Source: Stenotrophomonas maltophilia
GTDB taxonomy: Bacteria > Pseudomonadota > Gammaproteobacteria > Xanthomonadales > Xanthomonadaceae
Direction: 5' to 3'
DNA: 64,000 bases
NCBI RefSeq assembly: GCF_025642255.1
Contig: NZ_CP106759.1
Coordinates: 1,329,501-1,393,500 of the forward strand
The notes under the pieces are model-generated. The model had not been told where the DNA came from. It saw only the letters and a program-made list of their open reading frames with translations, and did not search any database. This document shows positions 17,710 through 27,009 of this stretch, in pieces (the stretch's first letter is position 1; each line of letters begins with the position of its first letter). The position numbers and the translations under genes are program-made.

Positions 17710-19311
17710 TCAGGTTGCAGATTGCCGACCTTGGTCGAACGGCCACGGCGCATCTGGACAGTGTGCTGCCAGAGGGGCCTGCGGATAGGTGGCCAGCCCA
17801 TCCAGCAAGGCGATCCGGATCCTGTTTTTCTGAACATCGACGACCCCGGAATAGGCGACGATCCGGCCCAATAGCTGTGAACGGACCAGTTCCTGAGTCT
17901 GTTGCGAAAGCGCATGGTGAGGATCGACAAGAGCGGCGGAAATCAGTACTCCGTGCATCTGTCTGAAGACGCCGCACCTGATGCGCACGGAGATCTGACC
18001 GGGCTCATACCTGAGCAGCAACGATACGGCCTCAACCACGGTCCGGTATGCGGCCAGCTGCAGATCCACTCCCAACTGACATGGGTCGCCCGTCAGCCGG
18101 GGCTGCGTAACCCGGTGCGTATTGTCCCATGCCTCCCGCACGCCACCTGCACGAAGAGCGACGTAAAGCCCGAGACGCTCCAGGGCGGATGGGTAGATCA
18201 TGCTCGCCTGCGCGCGGAATTGGCGCGAATGGACTTCTGATGTGTGTTTCAGGCTGTTGGCGACAGCGTGGTGCCCTTGCGCGTGCAGCCAGTTCACCAT
18301 CTCGTTGAGCGACAGGTCCATCCCCTCGCCCAGCCTGCGCAGGTGCGCCGCTCGCTCTCGCAGATCCATTTCGCTGGCCATGTGCGTACTGCGGGCCAGT
18401 TTCATCGAGTTTCTGCCGTCTTCCTCACGCAGCCGATGCTGGCTCTGGAAATGCGTGATGCGCGCACCCAGCAACAACAGGGCGACGCTGGCGATGGCCA
18501 TGGCCTGCTGGGTGGCAAAGGTCGCCTGATCGAATGATGCGGGGTGGTCAGAAGGGGTGCTCAGACCAAGAATCATGTTCACTGCGGCGACACCGACGGC
18601 CGCCCCGCGCCATCCCAGCAGGCAGGTCAGGGCGATTGCGGGAATAGGCAGGATCAACAACAACTGCAGCGAGCCAGGGGCCGTGATCGAGGCGGGTACC
18701 GGCGTCGCCTGCAGGCCAATGACCAGCATGGCTACTAGTGCTCCGACTGTGGCCGCAACGGACCGGGGTGTCCATTGTTCCTCGGCGCGACGGATCCAGA
18801 GCAGCGCGAGTGGCGCCAGGATGAGGATCCCAGTGAAGTCGCCCAGCGCATAGCGCATTACGTTGGTGATAAACGACGCGTTATGCAGCGGCTCCCAGAG
18901 CACGTACGAGATTCCGAGGTTGAGCAGGCTGATGATCGTCGCGGCACAGACCGCGATCGAGATCACGCCGAGGACCGTGGTGCGCGCAAGCAACTTCTGG
19001 TGCATGCGTACGATCAGCATCACTGCCGGCATGAGAAATGCCGAGGCCAGAAGCACCCATGCCAACCCGTATTTTTCGAGCAGCGGAATCCGCAGATGGG
19101 CGAAGTAGGCGTACTCGCCCAGCAACAGGTAAGGCCACAGGCGCGGTGGACAGAGCAGCAAGGCGGCCACACGCACACCTGCCGGCAGGTAGAACTGGTC
19201 TACCGAAAGTTTGCGCGTGGCCACGCAGGCGACGGCATAGATGAGCATCAGCACCAGTCCCTGGGGACTGATCCGGATGTTCACCGGTAGACCTTCCTTC
19301 CACCACTGCAT
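17710..19311 (-). CDS. MASE1 membrane protein with degenerate histidine-kinase-like tail (copy 1)
   Basis: 533 residues from ATG 19311, with GGGGGAG nine bases upstream; ATG 19347 is possible but unsupported by the paralogue. MASE1 sensor over about residues 15-290, then a cytosolic part. In ERAAHLRRLGEGMDLSLNEM the phospho-acceptor His of HisKA_3 (ERxRIARELHDGVGQSL) is Gly328. The later YPSALERLGLYVALRAGG and LQLAAYRTVVEAVSLLLRYE align with the ATPase start and N-box, but the N-box Asn is gone. First of a tandem pair with the gene ending at 15935; the two share the same layout and most of their motifs, so they arose by duplication. Confidence 0.78.
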   Translation of the reverse strand: MQWWKEGLPVNIRISPQGLVLMLIYAVACVATRKLSVDQFYLPAGVRVAALLLCPPRLWPYLLLGEYAYFAHLRIPLLEKYGLAWVLLASAFLMPAVMLIVRMHQKLLARTTVLGVISIAVCAATIISLLNLGISYVLWEPLHNASFITNVMRYALGDFTGILILAPLALLWIRRAEEQWTPRSVAATVGALVAMLVIGLQATPVPASITAPGSLQLLLILPIPAIALTCLLGWRGAAVGVAAVNMILGLSTPSDHPASFDQATFATQQAMAIASVALLLLGARITHFQSQHRLREEDGRNSMKLARSTHMASEMDLRERAAHLRRLGEGMDLSLNEMVNWLHAQGHHAVANSLKHTSEVHSRQFRAQASMIYPSALERLGLYVALRAGGVREAWDNTHRVTQPRLTGDPCQLGVDLQLAAYRTVVEAVSLLLRYEPGQISVRIRCGVFRQMHGVLISAALVDPHHALSQQTQELVRSQLLGRIVAYSGVVDVQKNRIRIALLDGLATYPQAPLAAHCPDAPWPFDQGRQSAT

Positions 19312-19338
19312 CCACGTGCTCCCCCTGCTCCTGTGCAG

Positions 19339-19369
19339 ATTATGCAAACAATCGGTGTGAAGGGATCAA
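19339..19369 (-). promoter_or_regulatory. Possible promoter of the MASE1 pair
   Basis: On the minus strand TTGATC (19369-19364) and CATAAT (19344-19339) face the ATG at 19311. The 19-base spacer is long for sigma-70, so this is tentative. The leader would be about 20 bases and includes the ribosome site. Confidence 0.35.
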
Positions 19370-19409
19370 GTCGCACTGTCGTGGAGTCCCGTCAAGGGCG
19401 CTGATATCG

Positions 19410-20687
19410 TCACCACAACGCATCCCGCAGCCTGTACCACGACATCGCAGCCACCAGCAGCGGCATGCGCAGCAGGCGCCCGCCCGGGAACGGCGCGTGC
19501 TTCAGGCGCTGGAACACGTCGAGGCGCTCGCTCTGGCCGGCGATTGCCGCGGCGATCACGTCACCCGCCAGTCCGGCTGCCGCCACGCCGTGGCCGGAGA
19601 ATCCCTGCGCGAAGTACAGATTGCCGTCCAGCCGTCCCCAATGCGGGGCGCGGTTGCGGGTGATGTCGACATAGCCGCCCCAGACCTGATCGAGAGCGAC
19701 GTCGGCCAGCTGCGGAAAAACCGCGTGCATGCGTCGCTGCATCACTCCGCGCAGCCCGGGCGGCGGTAGCGCCGAGTAGCTGGCGCGGCCCCCGAACAGC
19801 AGACGGTGGTCGTGGCTCAGGCGGAAATAGTCCAGCGCCCAGGCAGTGTCTGCTACTGCCATGTCATTACGGATCAGGGCGCGGGCCCGTTCTGGGCCGA
19901 GGCACGCACTGGCACCGATATAGGTGCCTACCGGCATGATGCGGTGCTCCAGCGCTGGCAGCAGGCCCTGCAGCCAGGCATTGCCGGCGATCACCAGATG
20001 CGCGGCGCTGACGCTGCCGTGCGCGGTGTGCAGGGCCGGGCGGGGCCCGCGCTGCACGCGGGTAACCGCAGAGTTCTCATGGATGACCACCCCGGCCGCG
20101 CGCGCTGCGTCGGCCAGGCCGCGCGCATACGCCAGGGGGTGCAGGTGCGCGCTGAGTGGATCGAACATGGCCGCGCGATAGCGCGGGCTGTCCAGCTGCC
20201 CACGCAGTGTCTGCCGGTCCCACCACTGCATCGGGTAATCGTAATGCTGTTGCAGGTGCTCGCAGTGGGCACGCAGCTCGCGCTCGTGGCGGGCACGGAT
20301 GGCGACGCTGGCGTGGCCCTCACGCCAATGGCAGTCGATGCCGTAGCGGTCGATGCGGGTGCGCATGGCCTGCACGGCGTCACGTGACCAGTCGAACAGA
20401 TGGCGGGCATCGTCCCGGCCCAGCTGCCGTTCCAGTTCGTCCACCTCGCAGCCATAGCCCACCAGAGCCTGGCCACCGTTGCGACCGGACGCGCCCCAGC
20501 CGATCCGGTGGGCGTCCAGCAGGACCACGTGCTGGCCGCGTGAGGCCAGTTCCAGCGCCGCCGTCAGGCCCGTGTAGCCTGCACCGAGCACTGCGACATC
20601 GGCCTGCACGTCGCCCTGCAACGGAGGCAGGGCGGCCGGCTCCGGCAGGCTGGCGGCATACCAGCTGGCTGGAAAGGCGGACGTCAC
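19410..20687 (-). CDS. puuB: Gamma-glutamylputrescine oxidase-like FAD oxidoreductase (PuuB)
   Basis: 425 residues from a GTG at 20687 (MTSAFPASWYAASLPEPA), the usual family opening; the open frame reaches 20837 but crosses the divergent promoter region. A DAO-type FAD domain shows VAVLGAGYTGLTAALELA near residues 30-50, RIGWGASGRNGGQ, and the C-terminal FAD loop GFSGHGVAAAGLAGDVIA. PuuB oxidises gamma-glutamylputrescine to the aldehyde, giving ammonia and H2O2. Divergent from puuD-puuA, whose products make and later cleave the glutamyl adduct, so the assignment is well supported by context. Confidence 0.87.
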   Translation of the reverse strand: MTSAFPASWYAASLPEPAALPPLQGDVQADVAVLGAGYTGLTAALELASRGQHVVLLDAHRIGWGASGRNGGQALVGYGCEVDELERQLGRDDARHLFDWSRDAVQAMRTRIDRYGIDCHWREGHASVAIRARHERELRAHCEHLQQHYDYPMQWWDRQTLRGQLDSPRYRAAMFDPLSAHLHPLAYARGLADAARAAGVVIHENSAVTRVQRGPRPALHTAHGSVSAAHLVIAGNAWLQGLLPALEHRIMPVGTYIGASACLGPERARALIRNDMAVADTAWALDYFRLSHDHRLLFGGRASYSALPPPGLRGVMQRRMHAVFPQLADVALDQVWGGYVDITRNRAPHWGRLDGNLYFAQGFSGHGVAAAGLAGDVIAAAIAGQSERLDVFQRLKHAPFPGGRLLRMPLLVAAMSWYRLRDALW

Positions 20688-20848
20688 TGCGGGCCTCGCG
20701 GGCGCAGGGTGGGAAGACGGGGCGGAGGAGGTTGATCGGCGTTCACGCCCCCAGTTTCGCCGATACTTGGCACCTCGCGCGTGATGGCGACGACTTGCCG
20801 CACTCGTGCACCTGCGGGTAACGTGTCTGCACGCCAAGGAGTTTCCCC

Positions 20849-21610
20849 ATGCGTCGCCTGCCCTGGGTGGGCCTGCCCACCGACAGTACGGTGCTTGGCC
20901 ATCATCGCTTTGCGGTGGCCGGCGAGAAGTATGTCCGCGCCCTGGCCGAGGCAGCAGAGGTCACGCCGCTGGTGCTGCCCAGCCTGCAGCCGCCGCTGCC
21001 GGCGCTCGATTGGCTGCAGGGCCTCGACGGTCTGCTGCTGACCGGTGCGGTCAGCAACATCGAGCCGCAGCATTACGACGGTGGCCGCAGCTGGCCCGGC
21101 AATGCGCGTGATCCTGCGCGCGATGCCAATGCCTTCGCACTGCTGGACGAGGCGCTGGCGATGGACCTGCCGGTGCTGGCGATCTGCCGTGGTTTCCAGG
21201 AATTGAACGTCGCCCTGGGAGGCAGCCTGCATCCACAGGTCCATCGGGTACCCGGGCTGGCCGATCATCGCGAAGATCCGCAGGCACCCGTGGACGTGCA
21301 GTACGGGCCGTCCCACCCGGTCACACTGGTGGCGGATGGGTGGCTGGCGGACTGGCACGGCGAGGGGAGGGTGCAGGTCAATTCGGTGCACGGCCAGGGC
21401 ATTGCCCGCCTGGCCAGCGGCCTGCAGGTCGAGGCCCGCGCCGATGACGGGCTGGTCGAGGCGGCACGCAGCCCGCGCCACCGCTTCGTGCTCGGCGTAC
21501 AGTGGCACCCGGAGTGGCGCGTCATGCAGGCGCCGTTCTATCACGCTATTTTCCGTGCGTTCGGCCAAGCTTGCCGGCAGCATCAACAGAACCAACTGGA
21601 TTCCCGATGA
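20849..21610 (+). CDS. puuD: Gamma-glutamyl-GABA hydrolase (PuuD-like)
   Basis: 253 residues, class I glutamine amidotransferase-like fold (peptidase C26). Nucleophile Cys113 in AICRGFQELN, His220 and Glu222 in VQWHPEW complete the triad. It frees GABA and glutamate from gamma-glutamyl-GABA. AAGGAG lies eight bases before the ATG. Its TGA overlaps the puuA ATG by four bases, so the two are coexpressed; puuB is divergent across a 161-base gap. Confidence 0.9.
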   Translation: MRRLPWVGLPTDSTVLGHHRFAVAGEKYVRALAEAAEVTPLVLPSLQPPLPALDWLQGLDGLLLTGAVSNIEPQHYDGGRSWPGNARDPARDANAFALLDEALAMDLPVLAICRGFQELNVALGGSLHPQVHRVPGLADHREDPQAPVDVQYGPSHPVTLVADGWLADWHGEGRVQVNSVHGQGIARLASGLQVEARADDGLVEAARSPRHRFVLGVQWHPEWRVMQAPFYHAIFRAFGQACRQHQQNQLDSR

Positions 21611-23004
21611 GTTCCCGAACGCGCCCGCGCAAGACGGCAACGCCCCCCGCACCGCAGGAGAGCAGCCTGCTGCGCTGGCTGAAGGAGCGGCGTATCACCG
21701 AAGTCGAATGCCTGGTGCCCGACATCACCGGCAACGCGCGCGGCAAGATCATTCCCGCCGATAAGTTCTCGCACGACTACGGTACCCGCCTGCCCGAGGG
21801 CATCTTCGCCACGACTGTCACCGGCGAGTTTCCGGATGACTACTACGAACTGACCTCGCCGTCGGACTCGGACATGATGCTGCGCCCGGATCCGGATACC
21901 GTGCGCATGGTGCCGTGGGCCGCCGATGCCACCGCGCAGATCATCCATGACTGCTACACCAAGAATGGCGAGCCGCATGAGCTGGCGCCGCGCAATGTGC
22001 TGCGTCGCGTGCTGGCGGCCTACGCCGAGCTGGGCCTGCGCCCGGTGGTGGCGCCGGAACTGGAGTTCTTCCTGGTGCAGAAGAACACCGACCCGGATTT
22101 CCCGCTGCTGCCGCCTGCCGGCCGCTCCGGTCGCCCGGAAACAGCGCGGCAGTCGTATTCGATCGATGCGGTCAACGAGTTCGACCCCATCCTCGACCTA
22201 ATGTACGACTACGCCGATGCCATGAAGCTGGACGTGGACACGCTGATCCACGAATCCGGCGCGGCACAGCTGGAAGTCAACTTCACCCACGCCGATGCGA
22301 TGGATCTGGCCGACCAGGTTTTCCTGTTCAAGCGCACCATGCGCGAGGCGGCGATGCGCCACGGCGTGTACGCCACTTTCCTGGCCAAGCCGATGGAGAA
22401 CGAACCGGGCAGCGCCATGCACATCCACCAGAGCCTGGTGCGGGTGAGCGATGGCAGCAACGTGTTCGCCGGTGAGACCGATGCCGAAGGCGAGTTCAGC
22501 CCGGTGTTCGGCCATTATCTTGGGGGGCTGCAGAAGTATGCGCCGCAGGCGATGGCGTTCTTCGCGCCGAACGTCAATTCCTATCGACGGCTGGTGTTCG
22601 GCGAGGTGTCGCCGAGCAACGTGCACTGGGGCTTCGACAACCGCACCTGCGGCCTGCGCGTGCCGCTGGATACACCGGAGAACATGCGGGTGGAGAGCCG
22701 ATTCGCGGGCTCCGACGCCAATCCCTACCTGGCGATGGCCGCCACCCTGGCCTGTGGCCTGCTCGGCATCCGCGAGCGGCTGGCGCCGGATGCGCCGGTC
22801 ACCGGCAGCGCCAAGGAGCTGGGCTACAACCTGCCGCGCTCGCTGGGCGAAGCGCTGGACGGGCTTGAGCGCTGCGGCGAACTGCAGGCGCTGCTGGGCG
22901 AGCGCTTCTGCCGGGCCTACATCTCGGTCAAGCGCAAGGAGTACGAGACCTTCTTCCGTGTCATCAGCTCGTGGGAGCGCGAGTTCCTGCTGCTGAACGT
23001 GTGA
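21607..23004 (+). CDS. puuA: Gamma-glutamylputrescine synthetase (PuuA-like glutamine synthetase)
   Basis: 465 residues, glutamine synthetase fold. Metal- and ATP-site parts are visible: VAPELEFFLVQ, SGAAQLEVNFTH, GSAMHIHQSL, FAPNVNSYRRL and MRVESRFAGSDANPYLAMAA. The N-terminal RRITEVECLVPDITGNARGK and lack of the adenylylation Tyr segment place it with PuuA/GlnA-like ligases, not GlnA. It joins glutamate to putrescine with ATP. ATG overlaps the puuD stop; the potF gene follows after 92 bases. Confidence 0.9.
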   Translation: MSSRTRPRKTATPPAPQESSLLRWLKERRITEVECLVPDITGNARGKIIPADKFSHDYGTRLPEGIFATTVTGEFPDDYYELTSPSDSDMMLRPDPDTVRMVPWAADATAQIIHDCYTKNGEPHELAPRNVLRRVLAAYAELGLRPVVAPELEFFLVQKNTDPDFPLLPPAGRSGRPETARQSYSIDAVNEFDPILDLMYDYADAMKLDVDTLIHESGAAQLEVNFTHADAMDLADQVFLFKRTMREAAMRHGVYATFLAKPMENEPGSAMHIHQSLVRVSDGSNVFAGETDAEGEFSPVFGHYLGGLQKYAPQAMAFFAPNVNSYRRLVFGEVSPSNVHWGFDNRTCGLRVPLDTPENMRVESRFAGSDANPYLAMAATLACGLLGIRERLAPDAPVTGSAKELGYNLPRSLGEALDGLERCGELQALLGERFCRAYISVKRKEYETFFRVISSWEREFLLLNV

Positions 23005-23096
23005 AAGCGTGGAATAGAAAAATCCGCCGCCGGGGGGTAGGCTGGCATCCATCGCCGGCCCGAGCCGGCCCCCCTCCCCGCATTCTGGAGCACCCG

Positions 23097-24206
23097 ATGA
23101 AGCTGCGTATCCTCACGCTCGGCCTGGCCTCCGCCATGCTCGCCGCCTGTGGCGGTGGCAACGGTGGCAGTCAGGACAGCCAGGTCCTGAACGTCTACAA
23201 CTACAGCGATTACATTGCCGAGGACACCATCCCGACCTTCGAGAAGGAAACCGGGATCAAGGTGACCTACGACGTGTTCGACAGCGATGAGATGGTCGAG
23301 ACCAAGCTGCTGGCCGGCAACAGCGGCTACGACGTGGTGGTGCCGACGCTGAACTTCTTCGGCCGGCAGATCCAGGCGGGCGTGTTCCTGCCGCTGGACA
23401 AGAGCAAGATCCCGAACCTGGCCAATCTGGACCCGGCGGTGATGAAGCGCATCGCCACCCAGGATCCGGACAACCGCTACGGCGTGCCGTACATGGTCGG
23501 CACCACCGGCATCGGCTACAACGTGGACATGCTGAAGGAGCGTTTCGGCGGCAGCACCGACATCGCCAACAGCTGGGACCTGGTGTTCAAGCCGGAGAAC
23601 ATCAGCAAGATGAAGGACTGCGGCGTGACGATCCTGGACACGCCGGCCGACATGATCCCGATCGCACTGCACTATCTGGGCCTGGACCCGCACAGCGGCG
23701 ATCCGGCCGAGCTGCAGAAGGCGGCCGACCTGTTGAAGTCGATCCGCCCGTACGTGCAGAACTTCCACTCCTCGCAGTATGTCGGTTCGCTGGCCAACGG
23801 CGGCACCTGCCTGGTGGTCGGCTGGTCGGGCGACATCATCCAGGCCCGCGACCGCGCCGAGGAGGCCAGCAACGGCGTGCATGTCGCCTATTCGATTCCT
23901 AAGGAAGGCGCACCGCAGTGGTTCGACATGCTGGCGATCCCGAAGGACGCCAAGCATCCGGAAGCCGCTTACAAGTTCATCAATTACCTGCTGGAGCCGA
24001 AGGTCGCTGCGGCCAATACCAACTTCATCCACTACGCCAACCCGGTGCCGACCGCGACCCCGCTGGTGGACGAGGCGATCCGTACCGACCCGACCATCTA
24101 CCCGCCGGCCGATGTGGCCGCGAAGATGTTCACCTATTCGATCAACACCCCGGAGACGGACAAGCTGTACACCCGTCTGTGGACCGAGGTGAAGACCGGC
24201 AGGTAG
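23097..24206 (+). CDS. potF: Putrescine-binding lipoprotein of the Pot ABC importer
   Basis: 369 residues with a lipoprotein signal (lipobox LAAC, Cys18) followed by a Gly/Ser/Asn-rich linker. The mature part opens LNVYNYSDYIAEDTIPTFE, typical for PotF/SpuD, and holds SYDVVVP-like GYDVVVPTLNFF, YGVPYMVGTTGIGYN and PQWFDMLAIPKDAKH. It is held on the outer face of the inner membrane and hands putrescine to PotHI. Unusually, its ABC and permease genes (potGHI) are 6 kb away beyond a monooxygenase and an efflux operon. Confidence 0.92.
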   Translation: MKLRILTLGLASAMLAACGGGNGGSQDSQVLNVYNYSDYIAEDTIPTFEKETGIKVTYDVFDSDEMVETKLLAGNSGYDVVVPTLNFFGRQIQAGVFLPLDKSKIPNLANLDPAVMKRIATQDPDNRYGVPYMVGTTGIGYNVDMLKERFGGSTDIANSWDLVFKPENISKMKDCGVTILDTPADMIPIALHYLGLDPHSGDPAELQKAADLLKSIRPYVQNFHSSQYVGSLANGGTCLVVGWSGDIIQARDRAEEASNGVHVAYSIPKEGAPQWFDMLAIPKDAKHPEAAYKFINYLLEPKVAAANTNFIHYANPVPTATPLVDEAIRTDPTIYPPADVAAKMFTYSINTPETDKLYTRLWTEVKTGR

Positions 24207-24208
24207 TA

Positions 24209-24232
24209 CCGGCCGCTGGCCGGCAAGCCGGC
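24209..24232. terminator. Hairpin after potF
   Basis: CCGGCC-GCT-GGCCGG (24209-24223) followed by an overlapping GCCGGC-AA-GCCGGC. It fills the 26 bases between the convergent stops of potF and the monooxygenase and could end transcription both ways. Confidence 0.55.
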
Positions 24233-25558
24233 TCAGGCAGCGCTGCGGCACCGCTCAAGGTGCCGCAGGATGTCCGGCAACAGGTCGCGTGCATCGCGGC
24301 CTCCGTTGCACAGGAACGACGAACTCATCCGCTGCAGGTTGTGCATGCCGATGAAGAACAGTCCTGGCTCGGGTGACACCCCGAACTCGCCCCGCGGATA
24401 GCCATGCGCATCGATCGCGCCGTCCACGGCCAGCCATGGCCATTCGGCGACGAAGCCGGTGGCCAGCACCACCGACCGGATGCCTGCGCTCTGCAGGTCC
24501 AGGGAGGAGGGCGACGACGGCAGCTCCCAGTCCAGATAGACCTCCTCGGGAATGTAGCGGGCGTCGTCCGTGCGCGGTTCCGGTCGCGTGGCGTAGTACG
24601 CACTGGCCAGCCCATTGAGGTAGGCGAACTCGGCCCGCGTGGCGTCGATTGCACGTCGCAGCTGCGGTCGTACGTCGGCGAAGCTGCACGCATGACCGCT
24701 CAGCTGCTGCAGGCGCCCGAGCAGCGTGATGCCGTCGCGGTGCATGCTCATCAGGCTGATCGAACTGCCACGGCCACCATGGCCCTTGCCGGATATCAAC
24801 GGAAATTCCGCTGTCCTGGCCTTCCGCAGGGCATCGGGTTCGCCCGCGAGCACGCCAGCCGATTCGCTCACATGCTGATGGATGCGCCCGGCCATGTCCC
24901 ACCAGAGCATCGAGTCCTTGCCACGCAGGCGGCGCGTATGTGATGGACGGTCGGCCAGTGACCAGTAGACCGTTCGCCCGCTGGCATGCAGGTCCTGGGC
25001 GATCTGCGCGCCCGACTGCCCCCCACCGATCACCAGCACCGCGCCGTCGGCCAGCTGGCCGGCATTGCGGTACTGGCCCGAGTGCAGCACGGTGAGCGTT
25101 GCGCTGGGTGCGAAGGGAACCCGCGGCATGCGGGCCCGGCGATACTCCCCGGTGGCCACCACCACCGACCGCGCGTGGATGCGGCCCTGGTCGGTGGTGA
25201 TCGCATAGCCGCCCGCAGCGGGAGCGACCCGCTGGACCGTGCAGCCTTCCTTCACCGGCAACGCGCGCGCCTGTGCGTAGCCGGCAAGCATGTCGATGAC
25301 CTCCGGAGCGGTCATGAAGCCCTCCGGATCGTCGCCGGCATAAGCGTGATCATGCAGCGCCATGGTCATGTTGGCGGTGTTCACCTGGAAGGTGTCCCAG
25401 CGCCGTCGCCAGCTGGCACCCACGTGTTCCGATTCCAGCACCAGATGCTCGACGCCGGCCTCCTGCAGGACCGCGCTTGTTGACAGTCCGGCCTGACCGG
25501 CCCCGATGACGACGACGTCCAAGGGGCGCGAGGGTGATGCAGCAGTGTGTGCGGGCAT
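24233..25558 (-). CDS. Flavin-dependent monooxygenase (FMO-like)
   Basis: 441 residues from ATG 25558; the frame is open to 25612 but the conserved part begins VVVIGAGQAGLSTSAVL near residue 15. A second Rossmann motif VLVIGGGQSGAQIAQDL binds NADPH. Between them lie FQVNTANMTMALH and FMTAPEVIDML. It fits the single-component FMO/YczJ-type group that hydroxylates small or drug-like substrates, but the FMO fingerprint FxGxxxHxxxY is not clear, so the substrate is unknown. It is divergent from the emrA-like gene; the 281-base gap between them may hold shared control. Confidence 0.75.
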   Translation of the reverse strand: MPAHTAASPSRPLDVVVIGAGQAGLSTSAVLQEAGVEHLVLESEHVGASWRRRWDTFQVNTANMTMALHDHAYAGDDPEGFMTAPEVIDMLAGYAQARALPVKEGCTVQRVAPAAGGYAITTDQGRIHARSVVVATGEYRRARMPRVPFAPSATLTVLHSGQYRNAGQLADGAVLVIGGGQSGAQIAQDLHASGRTVYWSLADRPSHTRRLRGKDSMLWWDMAGRIHQHVSESAGVLAGEPDALRKARTAEFPLISGKGHGGRGSSISLMSMHRDGITLLGRLQQLSGHACSFADVRPQLRRAIDATRAEFAYLNGLASAYYATRPEPRTDDARYIPEEVYLDWELPSSPSSLDLQSAGIRSVVLATGFVAEWPWLAVDGAIDAHGYPRGEFGVSPEPGLFFIGMHNLQRMSSSFLCNGGRDARDLLPDILRHLERCRSAA

Positions 25559-25839
25559 GGAGAGGGCAGATCCTTTGGCGGATGGCCACGATTCCGCCCC
25601 GCTGGTGGGCACCGGTCAATGATTGCGACTCCAAAAAGCGTTGCAGATACCTGTACGGCTGCTGTGGTGCGGGTCTGGCGGTCATGGCGGCATGCCTTGC
25701 AGCGTCCTGGGGCAGGACTATCGCGACATGCGCCGCGCGCAGATCCGCGCAGGGGAGGGCGCGGGAGGCACTTTCACTCCGCGTCCGCACGTCCTCCCCT
25801 ACCGTCCCGTATGGCACCGACCACCGCCACGACGAGACA

Positions 25840-27009
25840 ATGACCGACCAGCCCTCGCGCACCGATGCCCCCGCCGACGAAGCCCCCTCCACCCACGAGG
25901 ACAAGCCCTCGCCGCTGAAGAACCCCAAGGTCCGCTGGACGCTGGCCATCATCGGCGTCGTCGTGGTCATCGCCCTGGTTGCCTGGCTGATCTACCACCT
26001 GCTGGTCGGCCGCTACCTGCAGGACACCAACAACGCCTATCTGCAGGCCGACGCTGTCGCGGTCGCTCCGCGCATCAACGGTTACGTCACCGAAGTGCTG
26101 GTGCAGGACAACCAGTGGGTCAAGGCCGGCGAACCGCTGCTGCGCATCGACCCGCGCACCTACCGTGCCACGCTGGACCAGGCCGAGGCCGTGATCGCCG
26201 TGCGCGAAGCCGACATCGCCGCTGCTGCCGCTGGGGTGCAGGGCCAGCAGTCCAGCCTGCTGCAGGCACGCACCCAGCTCACCGCGGCCGCCGCCTCGCT
26301 GCGTTTCGGCCGGTCAGAGCTGGCGCGCTTCACCCCGCTGGCGGCCAGTGGTGCCGACACCCATGAACACGTCGAAAGCCTGCGCCACGATGTCGAACGC
26401 GCCCAGGCCCAGTACGATGCAGCCAAGGCACAGATCCAGGGCGCGCAGAGCCAGATCGAAGCCAGCCAGGCCCAGCTCGAGCAGGCGCAGGCTGGACTGA
26501 AGCAGGCGCAGGCCGACGCTGCGCAGGCCAGAGTGGCGTTTGAGGACACCGAGCTGCGCGCGCGCATCGATGGTCGTGTCGGCAACAAGACCGTGCAGGT
26601 CGGCCAGTTTGTTGCTGCCGGTACCCGCACCATGACCATCGTGCCGGTTGCCTCGCTGTACCTCGTCGCCAATTTCAAGGAAACCCAGGTGGGCCTGATG
26701 CGCGCCGGCCAGGCGGCCGAAATCAAGGTCGATGCGTTGCCAGGCACCCCATTGCGCGGCACGGTGGAGAGCATTTCGCCGGGTACCGGCTCGCAGTTCG
26801 CGCTGCTGCCGCCACAGAACGCCACCGGCAACTTCACCAAGGTCGTGCAGCGCGTGCCGGTGCGCATCCGGGTGGACGCAGGTGCTGAAGCACGCAAGGT
26901 GCTGGTGCCGGGCATGTCGGTGGAAGTGACCGTCGATACCCGCAATGCAAAGGATGCGCGCGAGCGCACCCAGGACGAGGCCGAGGCCATGGCCGCGCCG
27001 GCGCGATGA
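25840..27009 (+). CDS. emrA: EmrA-like membrane fusion protein
   Basis: 389 residues. A cytosolic Pro/Asp-rich tail, one membrane helix (about 34-56, WTLAIIGVVVVIALVAWLIY), then a biotinyl-lipoyl half (AVAVAPRINGYVTEVLVQDN), a long Ala/Gln-rich coiled coil (QIQGAQSQIEASQAQLEQAQ) and a beta-barrel end. This is the EmrA/HlyD periplasmic adaptor that joins the EmrB pump to an outer-membrane channel. ATG 25840 is supported by the conserved topology; the extra upstream frame is not. Its stop overlaps the emrB ATG. Confidence 0.9.
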   Translation: MTDQPSRTDAPADEAPSTHEDKPSPLKNPKVRWTLAIIGVVVVIALVAWLIYHLLVGRYLQDTNNAYLQADAVAVAPRINGYVTEVLVQDNQWVKAGEPLLRIDPRTYRATLDQAEAVIAVREADIAAAAAGVQGQQSSLLQARTQLTAAAASLRFGRSELARFTPLAASGADTHEHVESLRHDVERAQAQYDAAKAQIQGAQSQIEASQAQLEQAQAGLKQAQADAAQARVAFEDTELRARIDGRVGNKTVQVGQFVAAGTRTMTIVPVASLYLVANFKETQVGLMRAGQAAEIKVDALPGTPLRGTVESISPGTGSQFALLPPQNATGNFTKVVQRVPVRIRVDAGAEARKVLVPGMSVEVTVDTRNAKDARERTQDEAEAMAAPAR

